Assembly (NCBI GenBank): GCA_012729315.1
Contig: JAAYDI010000170.1
Coordinates: 1-46,671 of the forward strand
DNA from: Planctomycetaceae bacterium
GTDB lineage: Bacteria > Planctomycetota > Planctomycetia > Pirellulales > Pirellulaceae
Direction: 5' to 3'
Length of the DNA: 46,671 nt
The notes beneath the pieces are model-generated. The model was not told the origin of the DNA and ran no database searches. It saw only the letters and a program-made list of their open reading frames with translations. The translations under genes were made by a program, and so were the position numbers. Below, piece by piece: positions 24,363-31,206 of this stretch. Each line of letters opens with the position of its first letter. Position 1 is the first letter of the stretch.

Positions 24363-25346
24363 ATGCACATTCCCGATGGATACGTCTCCGGGCCGGTGAA
24401 CGTGGCGGGCGCTGTGGTGGCGGCTGCCGCGCTGGCGGCCAGCACGTGGCGGGCGAAGCGCGAGACGCGCGATCGGCCGCAGACGGTCCCGCTCCTGGCG
24501 ACAACGGGGGCCTTTGTGTTTGCCGCCCAGATGCTCAACTTCCCGATCGTGGGCGGCGCGAGCGGGCATTTTCTTGGTGCCGCAGCGGTCACGGCACTGC
24601 TGGGGCCATGGTGTGGGTGCCTCGTGATGACGCTGGTCGTCGCGCTGCAGGCACTGGTGTTCACCGACGGCGGCCTGACCGCGCTGGGCACCAACGTCTG
24701 CAACATGGCAGTCATTGGCTGTGGCGGCAGCTACATCGTGATGCGGACGCTGCGCATGCTCCTGCCTCCGGGCCGATCCGGCTACCTGACCGCGGTGGCG
24801 CTGGCCAGCTGGGCCAGCGTGCTGCTGGCAGCCGCCGCCTGTGCCGCCGAACTGGCCGTCTCCGGGACGAGCCCGTTGCTGCTGGTCCTTCCGGCCATGC
24901 TGGGGGCACACGCCATCATTGGCATCGGTGAAGCGCTGATCACCACGGCACTGCTGTCCGCCGTGATCGCCGCGCGGCCGGACATCGTGCCGGCCTGGGC
25001 GGCCATCGACGCGTTGCCCACAGGCGCGCGCGGTGCCAGACCGGTGTGGAAACTGGCCGTCGGCGGACTGCTCCTGGCACTCGTCTTGGCGGCGCTGGTC
25101 AGTCCGTGGGCGTCGAGCGCCCCGGACGGTCTGGAGAAGGTGGCCGAGACGGCCGGGTTCAGCGCTCAAGGGGAGGGGCCGCCGGTGTGGCGCTTGGCGC
25201 CCCTTCCCGACTACACGGTGCCTGGCGTGGAGGCCGAGGCGGTCTCTACGGGCCTGGCCGGGATCATCGGCACGGCTGCGGTGTTCGGGCTGGGGTTCGT
25301 GTTGGTGAAACTCGTCGGGCGGCGCGCGGTGCGGCAGGGGGACTAG
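24363..25346 (+). CDS. nikMN: fused NikM-NikN component of an ECF nickel transporter
   Basis: 327 aa from ATG 24363, beginning MHIPDG, the invariant N-terminus of CbiM/NikM whose His2 helps chelate the metal. Residues 1-215 form the NikM substrate-binding part with several membrane helices (AFVFAAQMLNFPI, GHFLGAAAVTALLGPW, NMAVIGCGGSYIV). From about 225 a NikN-like part follows: a helix, then SSAPDGLEKVAE (PDGLE motif near 253), a short extracytoplasmic segment and a last helix with the C-terminus KLVGRRAVRQGD. Fusion of M and N is known in the nickel and cobalt families. Linkage to nikR argues for nickel. nikQ starts 3 bp after the stop. Confidence 0.95.
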   Translation: MHIPDGYVSGPVNVAGAVVAAAALAASTWRAKRETRDRPQTVPLLATTGAFVFAAQMLNFPIVGGASGHFLGAAAVTALLGPWCGCLVMTLVVALQALVFTDGGLTALGTNVCNMAVIGCGGSYIVMRTLRMLLPPGRSGYLTAVALASWASVLLAAAACAAELAVSGTSPLLLVLPAMLGAHAIIGIGEALITTALLSAVIAARPDIVPAWAAIDALPTGARGARPVWKLAVGGLLLALVLAALVSPWASSAPDGLEKVAETAGFSAQGEGPPVWRLAPLPDYTVPGVEAEAVSTGLAGIIGTAAVFGLGFVLVKLVGRRAVRQGD

Positions 25347-25349
25347 ACG

Positions 25350-26111
25350 TTGGACCGGTTCCTGCCCACGCATCTCGGCCGGTTGGATTCGCGGGTGCAG
25401 CGTCTGGATCCGCGGACCAGACTGATCCTGGTGCTGGGGTTCGTCATCGTCGTCGTTTCCACACCGCCCACGCGTCTGGCCGCGTTCGTGGCTTACGCCG
25501 GCCTGCTTTCCTGGGCCACTGCCGGGGCGGGTGTTCCGGTCACGAGTGTCTTGTGGCGGTCGGCGGCGGTGCTGCCGTTTTCGGTTCTGGCGGCCAGCTG
25601 GCTCCCCTTCATGCACGGCGCGCCGGCCGTGGAACTGTGGGGGGGCGCGGTGCGGTTGTCCGTGTCCGGCCTGTGGCTGTTTGCCGGTGTCGTAATGAAG
25701 TCGCTGCTGGGCGCCGGTGCCGCCGTGCTCCTGGCGCTGACCACCCCGTTGCCGCAGCTGGCTGCGGCGCTGAGGAAACTCGGCGCACCCGTGATCCTGG
25801 TCGACACACTGACACTGACCTATCGTTACCTGTTCGTGCTGGTGGAAGAAGCCGGTCGCCTGCGCCGCGCGGCGGCCGCCCGCGGCTACCGCCCACGGTG
25901 GCTCGGTCAGGCACTGCTGATCGGGCGGCTGGTGGGACAGCTGTTCCTGCGCAGTTACGAACGAGCGGAACGTGTCCACGGTGCCATGGTGCAACGCGGC
26001 TATCGTGGCTTCATGCCGACAGCACACGAGCTGGCCTGGGGCGTTTCCGACGTCGTGGCGCTGGCAGTCGTCCTGCCGACACTGGCTGCGGTAAGGACGT
26101 GGCTGCGATGA
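25350..26111 (+). CDS. nikQ: NikQ/CbiQ-family transmembrane (EcfT) subunit
   Basis: 253 aa from a TTG at 25350 with AGGGGG about 9 nt upstream, 3 bp after the nikMN stop; no ATG fits better. It has about five hydrophobic helices (from 35 to 140 and near 225-245). The cytoplasmic coupling helices include RRAAAARGYRPRW (near 175) and HGAMVQRGYRGFM (near 210), matching the paired Ala-Arg-Gly motifs that contact the ATPases in EcfT proteins. It couples ATP hydrolysis by NikO to nickel uptake through NikMN. Its TGA overlaps the ATG of nikO. Confidence 0.95.
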   Translation: MDRFLPTHLGRLDSRVQRLDPRTRLILVLGFVIVVVSTPPTRLAAFVAYAGLLSWATAGAGVPVTSVLWRSAAVLPFSVLAASWLPFMHGAPAVELWGGAVRLSVSGLWLFAGVVMKSLLGAGAAVLLALTTPLPQLAAALRKLGAPVILVDTLTLTYRYLFVLVEEAGRLRRAAAARGYRPRWLGQALLIGRLVGQLFLRSYERAERVHGAMVQRGYRGFMPTAHELAWGVSDVVALAVVLPTLAAVRTWLR

Positions 26112-26854
26112 CATCTGCTGTCCCCGTTGCCCCTGCCGGCGTCCGCATCCGTGAGCTGTCGTTTCACTATCCCGACCGCACCCGCGCCCTGGACCGCGTG
26201 ACGCTGTCAATCGCACCGGGGGAAGCAGTGTGTCTGGCAGGACCCAATGGTGCCGGTAAAAGCACTCTGTTGCTGATCCTGGCCGGCCTGCTGCGCGGCG
26301 AAGGAAGCGTGACGATCGACGGGATCGAGCCGGCGGTGAACCGGCAGCTGGGACTTGTCTTCCAGGATCCAGATGACCAGCTGTTCTGTTCCACGGTGGA
26401 AGAAGACGTGGCGTTTGGACCGCTCAACCAGCGCCTGCCGGCGGCCGAAGTTGCCCGGCGCGTGGGCGAATCGCTGGCGGCCGCCGGATTGGCCGGCTAC
26501 GAACGCCGCAGCGCCCACCATCTGTCCGGTGGCGAAAAGAAACGCGCTGCGATTGCAGCGGTGCTGGCGTGCCACCCCACTGTTCTGGCGCTGGACGAGC
26601 CCTGGGCCAATCTGGACGCGCGCGGTGCACGTGCCGTCACCACCATCGTGCGCGAGTTCGCCGGAACCCGGATCGTCACCAGTCAGGATCTCGTGCGCGC
26701 GGCCGACGTGTGCGACCGACTCGTGATCCTCGATCGCGGTGTCGTCGTGGCAGATGGGCCCATGCACACAATGCTGGAGGACGCGGCGCTGCTGGATGCC
26801 CACGGGCTCGAGCCGGGCCGGCACTGTCGCTGCTGCCGCCATCGTCCCCAGTGA
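26108..26854 (+). CDS. nikO: NikO ATP-binding subunit of the ECF nickel transporter
   Basis: 248 aa from ATG 26108 in an ATGA overlap with nikQ. It is an ABC ATPase: A-loop Tyr21 (FHYPDRT), Walker A GPNGAGKS (45-52), Q-loop Gln86 (VFQDPDDQLF, with the DPDDQ form typical of ECF ATPases), signature LSGGEKKR (139-146), Walker B VLALDEP with Glu164 and D-loop NLD. The switch position reads TSQDL, with Gln193 where the family normally has His. The C-terminus has a CRCC cluster (GRHCRCCRHRP), possibly metal-binding. It probably forms a homodimer under NikQ. It is the last gene of the nickel operon. Confidence 0.95.
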   Translation: MTSAVPVAPAGVRIRELSFHYPDRTRALDRVTLSIAPGEAVCLAGPNGAGKSTLLLILAGLLRGEGSVTIDGIEPAVNRQLGLVFQDPDDQLFCSTVEEDVAFGPLNQRLPAAEVARRVGESLAAAGLAGYERRSAHHLSGGEKKRAAIAAVLACHPTVLALDEPWANLDARGARAVTTIVREFAGTRIVTSQDLVRAADVCDRLVILDRGVVVADGPMHTMLEDAALLDAHGLEPGRHCRCCRHRPQ

Positions 26855-27196
26855 CCGGCTGCCCCCACGCCGGCGATGCGCGCATCACAGAATCGCGTCC
26901 TGGCTGTATTCCAGGTCGTCTTGGCACGCTAATTGCGTGTCAGCCCCGACATCGTGGCTTGCCGCGGTGCGGCCCACGGCGACCCGGGAAGCCGTTTTAC
27001 GGGAACCGTTACACGCACCCAGTAACCGCACGGCACGCCGCACGGATCCGCACGTTGCAAATATGTACCACAACGGCGGTCCGGCGATGTGCAAGTTTTG
27101 CAGGGTGCCGCGGTCGGCCACGGGACATCTCCAGCATGGGCTGGTCAAGTTCAGGATTCGAAACAATCAGGATTCGCAGGAATGAGGAGCAAGAAC
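26855..27196. other. 342-bp intergenic region with long leader
   Basis: Holds an inverted repeat CCTGG-N7-CCAGG (26899-26915), a sigma-54 promoter (26922-26936) and about 250 nt of presumed leader before the ATG at 27197. No small gene with a good ribosome site was found in the leader. Confidence 0.5.
26922..26936 (+). promoter_or_regulatory. sigma-54 (RpoN) promoter
   Basis: TGGCACG-CTAA-TTGC matches the -24/-12 consensus TGGCACG-N4-TTGC exactly, with GG (26923-26924) and GC (26935-26936) at the required spacing. The start would be near 26948, about 250 nt upstream of the Gly/Arg/Met-repeat protein. An enhancer-binding protein would be needed; none is encoded nearby. The dyad at 26899-26915 is too close to be a usual upstream activator site. 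Confidence 0.75.
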
Positions 27197-27898
27197 ATGA
27201 ACGTGATGCGATGGCTCGTTGTCGGTGGTGTGGTGCTGGCGTGGAGCGTTCCCGCACAGAGCTATGCCCAGCGCGGGATGGGGGACAACTCGGGTGTGGC
27301 ACGCGATGCGGTCAAACCGGTCGTGGTGTCCATCCAAGGAAAGGTCCGCAAAGTCGTGACCGAACCGTGTGCCCAGACGACCGGCCGGTCATATCTGGGT
27401 ACACACGTGGTGTTGGACACAGACAATGCCGAGGTCAACATCCACCTGGGACCTGCGGCGGCTGTGGAGTCGATCGCCGAACAGCTGAATGTCGATGCGT
27501 CCATCGAAGTGGCCGGCTTCCGCACCGAGAAGATGCCGGAGAACCACTACGTGGCGCAGGTCATTGTGATCGGCGACCAGACGTTGCGGCTGCGCGACGA
27601 AGACCTGCGGCCCGTATGGGCTGGAGCTGGACGTTCTAGGGGCGACGGGCCCGCCGCCAGCCAGCGCGGTAACTCTGGCCGAGGGCCAGGTTGGGGACGC
27701 GGCAAGGGTGGTCGTGGTGCCGGTTCTGGCCGAGGCATGGGTGCCGGTTACGGTCGAGGTATGGGTGCTGGCTATGGCCGTGGCATGGGTGCCGGTTACG
27801 GTCGAGGCATGGGTGCTGGCTATGGCCGTGGCATGGGTGGCCCGGCCTATACCGACGAGAATCGCGACGGAGTCTGCGACTGGCGGCAAAGACCGTGA
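27197..27898 (+). CDS. secreted Gly/Arg/Met-repeat protein
   Basis: 233 aa from ATG 27197 with GAGGAG 7 nt upstream (an ATG at 27182 has no site). The signal peptide runs to about 23 (LVVGGVVLAWSVPAQSYAQ). Residues 35-135 form a small globular domain (KPVVVSIQGKVRKVV, GTHVVLDTDNAEVNIHLGP, EKMPENHYVAQVIVIG). The C-terminal third is low complexity, with GRGMGAGY units, and ends in YTDENRDGVCDWRQRP, an EF-hand-like Asp/Asn loop with a lone Cys. I do not recognise a characterised family. The position after the nickel operon and the Met/Asp-rich tail raise metal binding as a possibility only. A sigma-54 promoter lies about 250 bp upstream. Confidence 0.8.
   Translation: MNVMRWLVVGGVVLAWSVPAQSYAQRGMGDNSGVARDAVKPVVVSIQGKVRKVVTEPCAQTTGRSYLGTHVVLDTDNAEVNIHLGPAAAVESIAEQLNVDASIEVAGFRTEKMPENHYVAQVIVIGDQTLRLRDEDLRPVWAGAGRSRGDGPAASQRGNSGRGPGWGRGKGGRGAGSGRGMGAGYGRGMGAGYGRGMGAGYGRGMGAGYGRGMGGPAYTDENRDGVCDWRQRP
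27734..27841. repeat. 48-bp coding tandem repeat
   Basis: Two 48-bp copies (27734-27781 and 27782-27829) differ at one silent base, followed by a partial third. Each 48-mer itself is two diverged 24-bp units coding GRGMGAGY. The near identity of the 48-mers suggests recent duplication inside the gene at 27197. Confidence 0.85.
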
Positions 27899-28035
27899 GC
27901 GACCTGGCGCGGGACGATATCGTGCAGGACGATAACAGGTGAAGCGCTGTCTGCCACCCACCGAGGCGGGGTGGCAGGCAGCTCGTATCTCTTCGACATC
28001 CGCCTCCTGCTCTTCGGAGCACCTGTTTTTGTATA

Positions 28036-28230
28036 TTGACATGTCTCAGTCTTCCGTTGGAGAGCTTGTCGGAGAACCTGGACAAGCTCCCCGCGGGCGT
28101 GTTGCTGATCCACTGCAAGAGCGGCATGCGCAGCAACATGGCCACGCGTTTGCTCAAGCAGCGAGGCTTCCAGCACGTCCACAATCTGGGTTCGTTGGAG
28201 CGTGCTGCGAGCATTGTCGAAGCTGCCTGA
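28036..28230 (+). pseudogene. truncated rhodanese domain
   Basis: A 64-codon frame from TTG 28036 to TGA 28230 encodes the C-terminal part of a rhodanese: LSENLDKLPAGVLLIHCKSG, then MRSNMATRLLKQRGF. The active-site loop CKSGMRS with its catalytic Cys is intact. The N-terminal half with the conserved IDVR and GHIPGA motifs is missing, and no ribosome site precedes the TTG. Just upstream in another frame is YLFDIR, which may be the remains of the IDVR segment followed by a stop at about 28037, suggesting frameshift and decay. It could still be expressed as a fragment, but a complete sulfurtransferase is not encoded. Confidence 0.6.
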
Positions 28231-28240
28231 AGTGCGCCGG

Positions 28241-29464
28241 TCAGGGCCGGATGATGGGGGCGCAGCTGGTAACAGCCTTACGTTCGTCCGTCACATCGAC
28301 GTACCATGCGGTGGCATTGGCTGGGGGTGCTTCCCCTGACACGGTCTGCGAGTGGATCTCGAGGGGTCTGGTGATCCATTCGCGGGCCGGATTGTCCTGG
28401 TGCGGGCCGGTGGTGTAGTGCAGGCGCGCGGAGACCAGTGGCAGGGTGTGTGTCACGGGTGCGGTGAGGCGGCCGTCGACGACCTGCGGGGTGCCGACGA
28501 CCGGCAGCGGGGTGCCGTCTTTCAGGTACTGGTCGACAAACAGGAAGCACTCGGGGAAATCGAAAATGTGTCCGTGGGGCATCCGCAGCTGGATGCTGAA
28601 GTGTTTGGTGGTCTGCACGAGTTGGCAGGTTTTGGCGTAGCTGTCGAGCGGATATGCGAAGTCGTTGGTGCCGTTGAGGAACGCGACGGGCATTGTTGCC
28701 GCGCCGATGTACTGGGAGGGATCCCACAGCGTCGTCCACTGGGTGCGGTGTTCGGGTGTCATGTTGTTGAACTGGGACGCAACCCAGGCGCTGTTCTCGT
28801 GCAGGAAACCGCAGCCGTAGACGGGCATGGCCAGTTTGAAGCGGGGGTCCAGGCCGGCGACGATGCAGGTCAGGTAGCCACCCCAGCTGATGCCCGTGAC
28901 GGCCGTGCGTTCGGGATCGACCTCCTCCAGGCTGCGCAGCAGTGAATGGGCGAGGATCACGTTAGCGACCGCGTGGTAGGGCCATTGGTCGGTCACCGGG
29001 GCGTCGATGGCGTGGAACTTGGTGTCGTCCCCCTGCCCTGGGCCGCCGTCGGCCAGCGGCTGGCCATCCTCGCCGCAACCGGCCAGGTCCATGGCCAGGG
29101 CGGCATAGCCTCGTTCGGCCCAGATTCTGGCCCACTCGGGGAACGCCTTCCCACCGCCGCCGTGCACGAGGATCAGGCCCGGATAGGGCGGTTGAGGGGC
29201 GGCTGCGCCGAGCGTCGTTGGCGATGCATAGTATGCGAACACACGGGTGGCCCGTCCCTGGTAGGGTTCGCCGGCATACGTCAGAGCATGGATGGGGCGA
29301 TCCTGATGTACCCAGGTGTATGCGGGGGGCGCGTTCTGCAACCGCGGCAGATCCCAAGGGGTGGTGGCAGGCAGTGGAGCGGGGTCGGCGGCCCGGGCCA
29401 GTGGCATCGCACAGATCATCGCCACTGTCAGAGCCAACGCACGCATGGGAAGTGAGCTTCGCAT
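28241..29464 (-). CDS. exported alpha/beta hydrolase (acetyl esterase/dienelactone hydrolase-like)
   Basis: 407 aa from ATG 29464 with GAGGAG 7 nt upstream; the frame runs to 29818 but that extension crosses repeats. The signal peptide covers 1-25 (MRALALTVAMICAMPLARA). The hydrolase domain has the oxyanion segment GLILVHGGGG, the nucleophile elbow GISWGGYL with catalytic Ser, an Asp in NGTNDFAYP and a His in MPHGHIFDFPE. A C-terminal domain of about 100 residues may bind carbohydrate. It probably deacetylates polysaccharides or cleaves esters outside the cytoplasm. The 3' end is 10 bp from the rhodanese fragment, converging. It is divergent from the SGNH hydrolase at 29736. Confidence 0.85.
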   Translation of the reverse strand: MRSSLPMRALALTVAMICAMPLARAADPAPLPATTPWDLPRLQNAPPAYTWVHQDRPIHALTYAGEPYQGRATRVFAYYASPTTLGAAAPQPPYPGLILVHGGGGKAFPEWARIWAERGYAALAMDLAGCGEDGQPLADGGPGQGDDTKFHAIDAPVTDQWPYHAVANVILAHSLLRSLEEVDPERTAVTGISWGGYLTCIVAGLDPRFKLAMPVYGCGFLHENSAWVASQFNNMTPEHRTQWTTLWDPSQYIGAATMPVAFLNGTNDFAYPLDSYAKTCQLVQTTKHFSIQLRMPHGHIFDFPECFLFVDQYLKDGTPLPVVGTPQVVDGRLTAPVTHTLPLVSARLHYTTGPHQDNPAREWITRPLEIHSQTVSGEAPPANATAWYVDVTDERKAVTSCAPIIRP

Positions 29465-29687
29465 GTTTCTTCTCCTCGATCGGACATCCAGAGCAACGGT
29501 CCGGGGGCCAGTCTGGACATCTATGGTAATCTCCCGCCGCAACCAGTGGGATGGCCGGCGGCTGGAACTGATCCGTTCCAGACGTACCTGGTGCAGCGGT
29601 GCTTGACGAGCGATTCCGCCGGTGGTTACTGTCGAATGGTCCGTCACAGGACCTCGACTCAGATGATACGACCAGTCCGACATCTGC

Positions 29688-29722
29688 GATTCTTGGTTCT
29701 CGATTTTCGATTCTTGATCCTC
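29688..29722. repeat. heptanucleotide tandem array, GATTCTC-like
   Basis: Five units of period 7: GATTCTT, GGTTCTC, GATTTTC, GATTCTT, GATCCTC. The array ends 13 bp before the start of the SGNH hydrolase, in its leader or promoter, just upstream of the ribosome site (AAAGGAG). Compare 1568 and 12676. Confidence 0.75.
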
Positions 29723-29735
29723 GAAAGGAGCCATC

Positions 29736-30500
29736 ATGAGACTACGTTGGATCACGTTCTTCCTGTTGCTGGTCAGCCTCCCCGCACCGGCCGTCGTTGC
29801 CCAGCGGCAATTGGACAAGCCGCAGGCGGTTGTACCTGAAGTCCAGACTGCCGACTGGGCTCAGTCCTGGTGGGGCCAGCGGCACGAGGAGAAGCTCAAA
29901 GAAAAAGAGGCGCGTGGCCAGATCGATCTGCTCATGATCGGCGATTCGATCACCCACGGCTGGGAAGGGGGCGGCAAGGCCACGTGGGAGAAGTATTATG
30001 CGCACCGCCGTGCGCTGAACCTCGGCTTCAGCGGCGATCGCACCGAGAACGTCATCTGGCGGCTGCAGCACGGCGCGGTCGATGGGATCTCCCCCCGTCT
30101 GGCGGTGATCATGATCGGCACAAACAATGCCGGACATCGTCAGGACAAGCCGGAGGACACAGCCGCCGGGGTCAAGGCCATCGTGGCCGAGCTGCGTACC
30201 CGGCTCCCCGGCACGAAATGCCTGGTGCTGGCGATCTTCCCCCGCGGCGAGAAGACCGACGATCCGCTCCGCCAGCTCAACGACGCCACGAATAAGATCC
30301 TGAAGGACATGGCGGACGATCAGCACGTGTTCTTCCTGGATATCAACGCGGAGTTCCTGGGCGACGACGGTACTCTGCCGAAGGACCTTATGCCCGACCT
30401 GCTCCACCCCAACGAGAGGGGGTACGAGATCTGGGCCGCTGCGATGGAGCCGACCATCAAGAAGCTGCTGGGAGAGGACGCGGGATCCGGAGGAAAATAA
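29736..30500 (+). CDS. exported SGNH/GDSL hydrolase
   Basis: 254 aa from ATG 29736 with AAAGGAG about 6 nt upstream. The signal peptide covers 1-22 (FFLLLVSLPAPAVVAQ). SGNH blocks: I, LLMIGDSITHGW with Ser71; II, a Gly in NLGFSGDRTENV; III, IMIGTNNAGH with Asn; V, DLLHPNERGY with Asp and His. This matches the platelet-activating factor acetylhydrolase-like branch, common in planctomycetes as secreted carbohydrate or lipid esterases. All catalytic residues are present. It is divergent from the alpha/beta hydrolase at 28241 (271 bp between starts), so the two may share regulation. A candidate terminator lies about 80 bp downstream. Confidence 0.92.
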   Translation: MRLRWITFFLLLVSLPAPAVVAQRQLDKPQAVVPEVQTADWAQSWWGQRHEEKLKEKEARGQIDLLMIGDSITHGWEGGGKATWEKYYAHRRALNLGFSGDRTENVIWRLQHGAVDGISPRLAVIMIGTNNAGHRQDKPEDTAAGVKAIVAELRTRLPGTKCLVLAIFPRGEKTDDPLRQLNDATNKILKDMADDQHVFFLDINAEFLGDDGTLPKDLMPDLLHPNERGYEIWAAAMEPTIKKLLGEDAGSGGK

Positions 30501-30577
30501 TAACCTGATCCAATTCGAACCGGCTCACATATGCTCACGTATAGACGATAGTAATTGACTCTCCCGTGACAGCGCGT

Positions 30578-30615
30578 GTGTCCGCCAACGGCATGAACCC
30601 CCGTTTGGCGGACAC
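30578..30615 (+). terminator. candidate intrinsic terminator after the SGNH hydrolase
   Basis: GTGTCCGCCAA-CGG (30578-30591) pairs with CCGTTTGGCGGACAC (30601-30615) through a 14-bp stem with one bulge and a 9-nt loop. TTGCGTTTT follows. It lies 78 bp past the stop at 30500 and just upstream of the next promoter. Confidence 0.6.
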
Positions 30616-30634
30616 TTGCGTTTTGGGATTCTGC

Positions 30635-30664
30635 TTGACGCCGGGCGGGGGAGCGAAATACTAT
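30635..30664 (+). promoter_or_regulatory. sigma-70-like promoter, possibly leaderless
   Basis: TTGACG (30635-30640), 18 bp, TACTAT (30659-30664). The -35 matches 5 of 6 and the -10 4 of 6. A start 6-8 nt after the -10 would coincide with ATG 30672, giving a leaderless mRNA, consistent with the lack of a close ribosome site. Confidence 0.5.
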
Positions 30665-30671
30665 CACGGTA

Positions 30672-31091
30672 ATGCAAACGACGTATCGGCAACTGACTGT
30701 GGCGCTGCTGCTGTCGAGCTACCTGCTCGCCACGGTCAGTTCGTTCCTGCACCGGGGCCATGGGTGCTTCGATCACGGTGGGACCGGTGACCTGGTTGCG
30801 GCCGGCTGTGGCGCGTGCTGTGACCACGGGGTGCATCCGCATGGAGGTACCGCCGACGCGGCCGAGCGGCCGTCGGGATGGAGCGGGGGCGAGTCGCGTC
30901 CGGCGCATCGCCACCAGAGTGATCAGTGTCTGTTATGCCGGTTTCTCACACTTGGGAAAACGGTTCTGTTTGCTCCGGACCTGACGACGGTTACGGGGTT
31001 TCTTTCTCAGCGCATCGTTGTGGCGTTGCCGGCTCTGCGCGCCGTCGACCTGGTTGCCACGCCCGACAGCCGCGCTCCGCCTCAGGCCTGA
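30672..31091 (+). CDS. small Cys/His-rich membrane-associated protein
   Basis: 139 aa from ATG 30672. Residues 8-26 are hydrophobic (signal or membrane anchor). Residues 27-90 are rich in Cys and His: HRGHGCFDHGG, AGCGACCDHGVHPHGG, HRHQSDQCLLCR. A second hydrophobic stretch lies near 90-130. It is not a recognised family to me; its CxxC followed by FLTL recalls small DUF2946-like proteins that sit in metal-related contexts, but that link is weak. Nothing indicates a catalytic role. The DUF1559 gene follows 115 bp downstream and also carries a His-rich stretch, so both could face the same metal. Codon use and GC fit the neighbours. Confidence 0.65.
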   Translation: MQTTYRQLTVALLLSSYLLATVSSFLHRGHGCFDHGGTGDLVAAGCGACCDHGVHPHGGTADAAERPSGWSGGESRPAHRHQSDQCLLCRFLTLGKTVLFAPDLTTVTGFLSQRIVVALPALRAVDLVATPDSRAPPQA

Positions 31092-31206
31092 CGTACATCT
31101 TGAGACGTGTTGAGTCTCTGCGTCGAGGCACCCCGGATCGGACTCCCTGTGGCAGTCCGCGCCTGGGGTTATCGCGAGGTTATGAGTCTGAGTCAGGAGC
31201 CGGCAC

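Noticed and set aside
24174-26216. 680-codon minus-strand frame across the nickel genes
   Set aside because: nikR, nikMN, nikQ and part of nikO are unmistakable on the plus strand; the antisense product is low-complexity Arg/Gln/His.
27734-27841. CRISPR-like repeats
   Set aside because: The repeats are in frame and code for GRGMGAGY units of a secreted protein.
29465-29818. N-terminal extension of the alpha/beta hydrolase
   Set aside because: It runs through the heptamer array and the start of the divergent SGNH gene; ATG 29464 has an excellent ribosome site and signal peptide.
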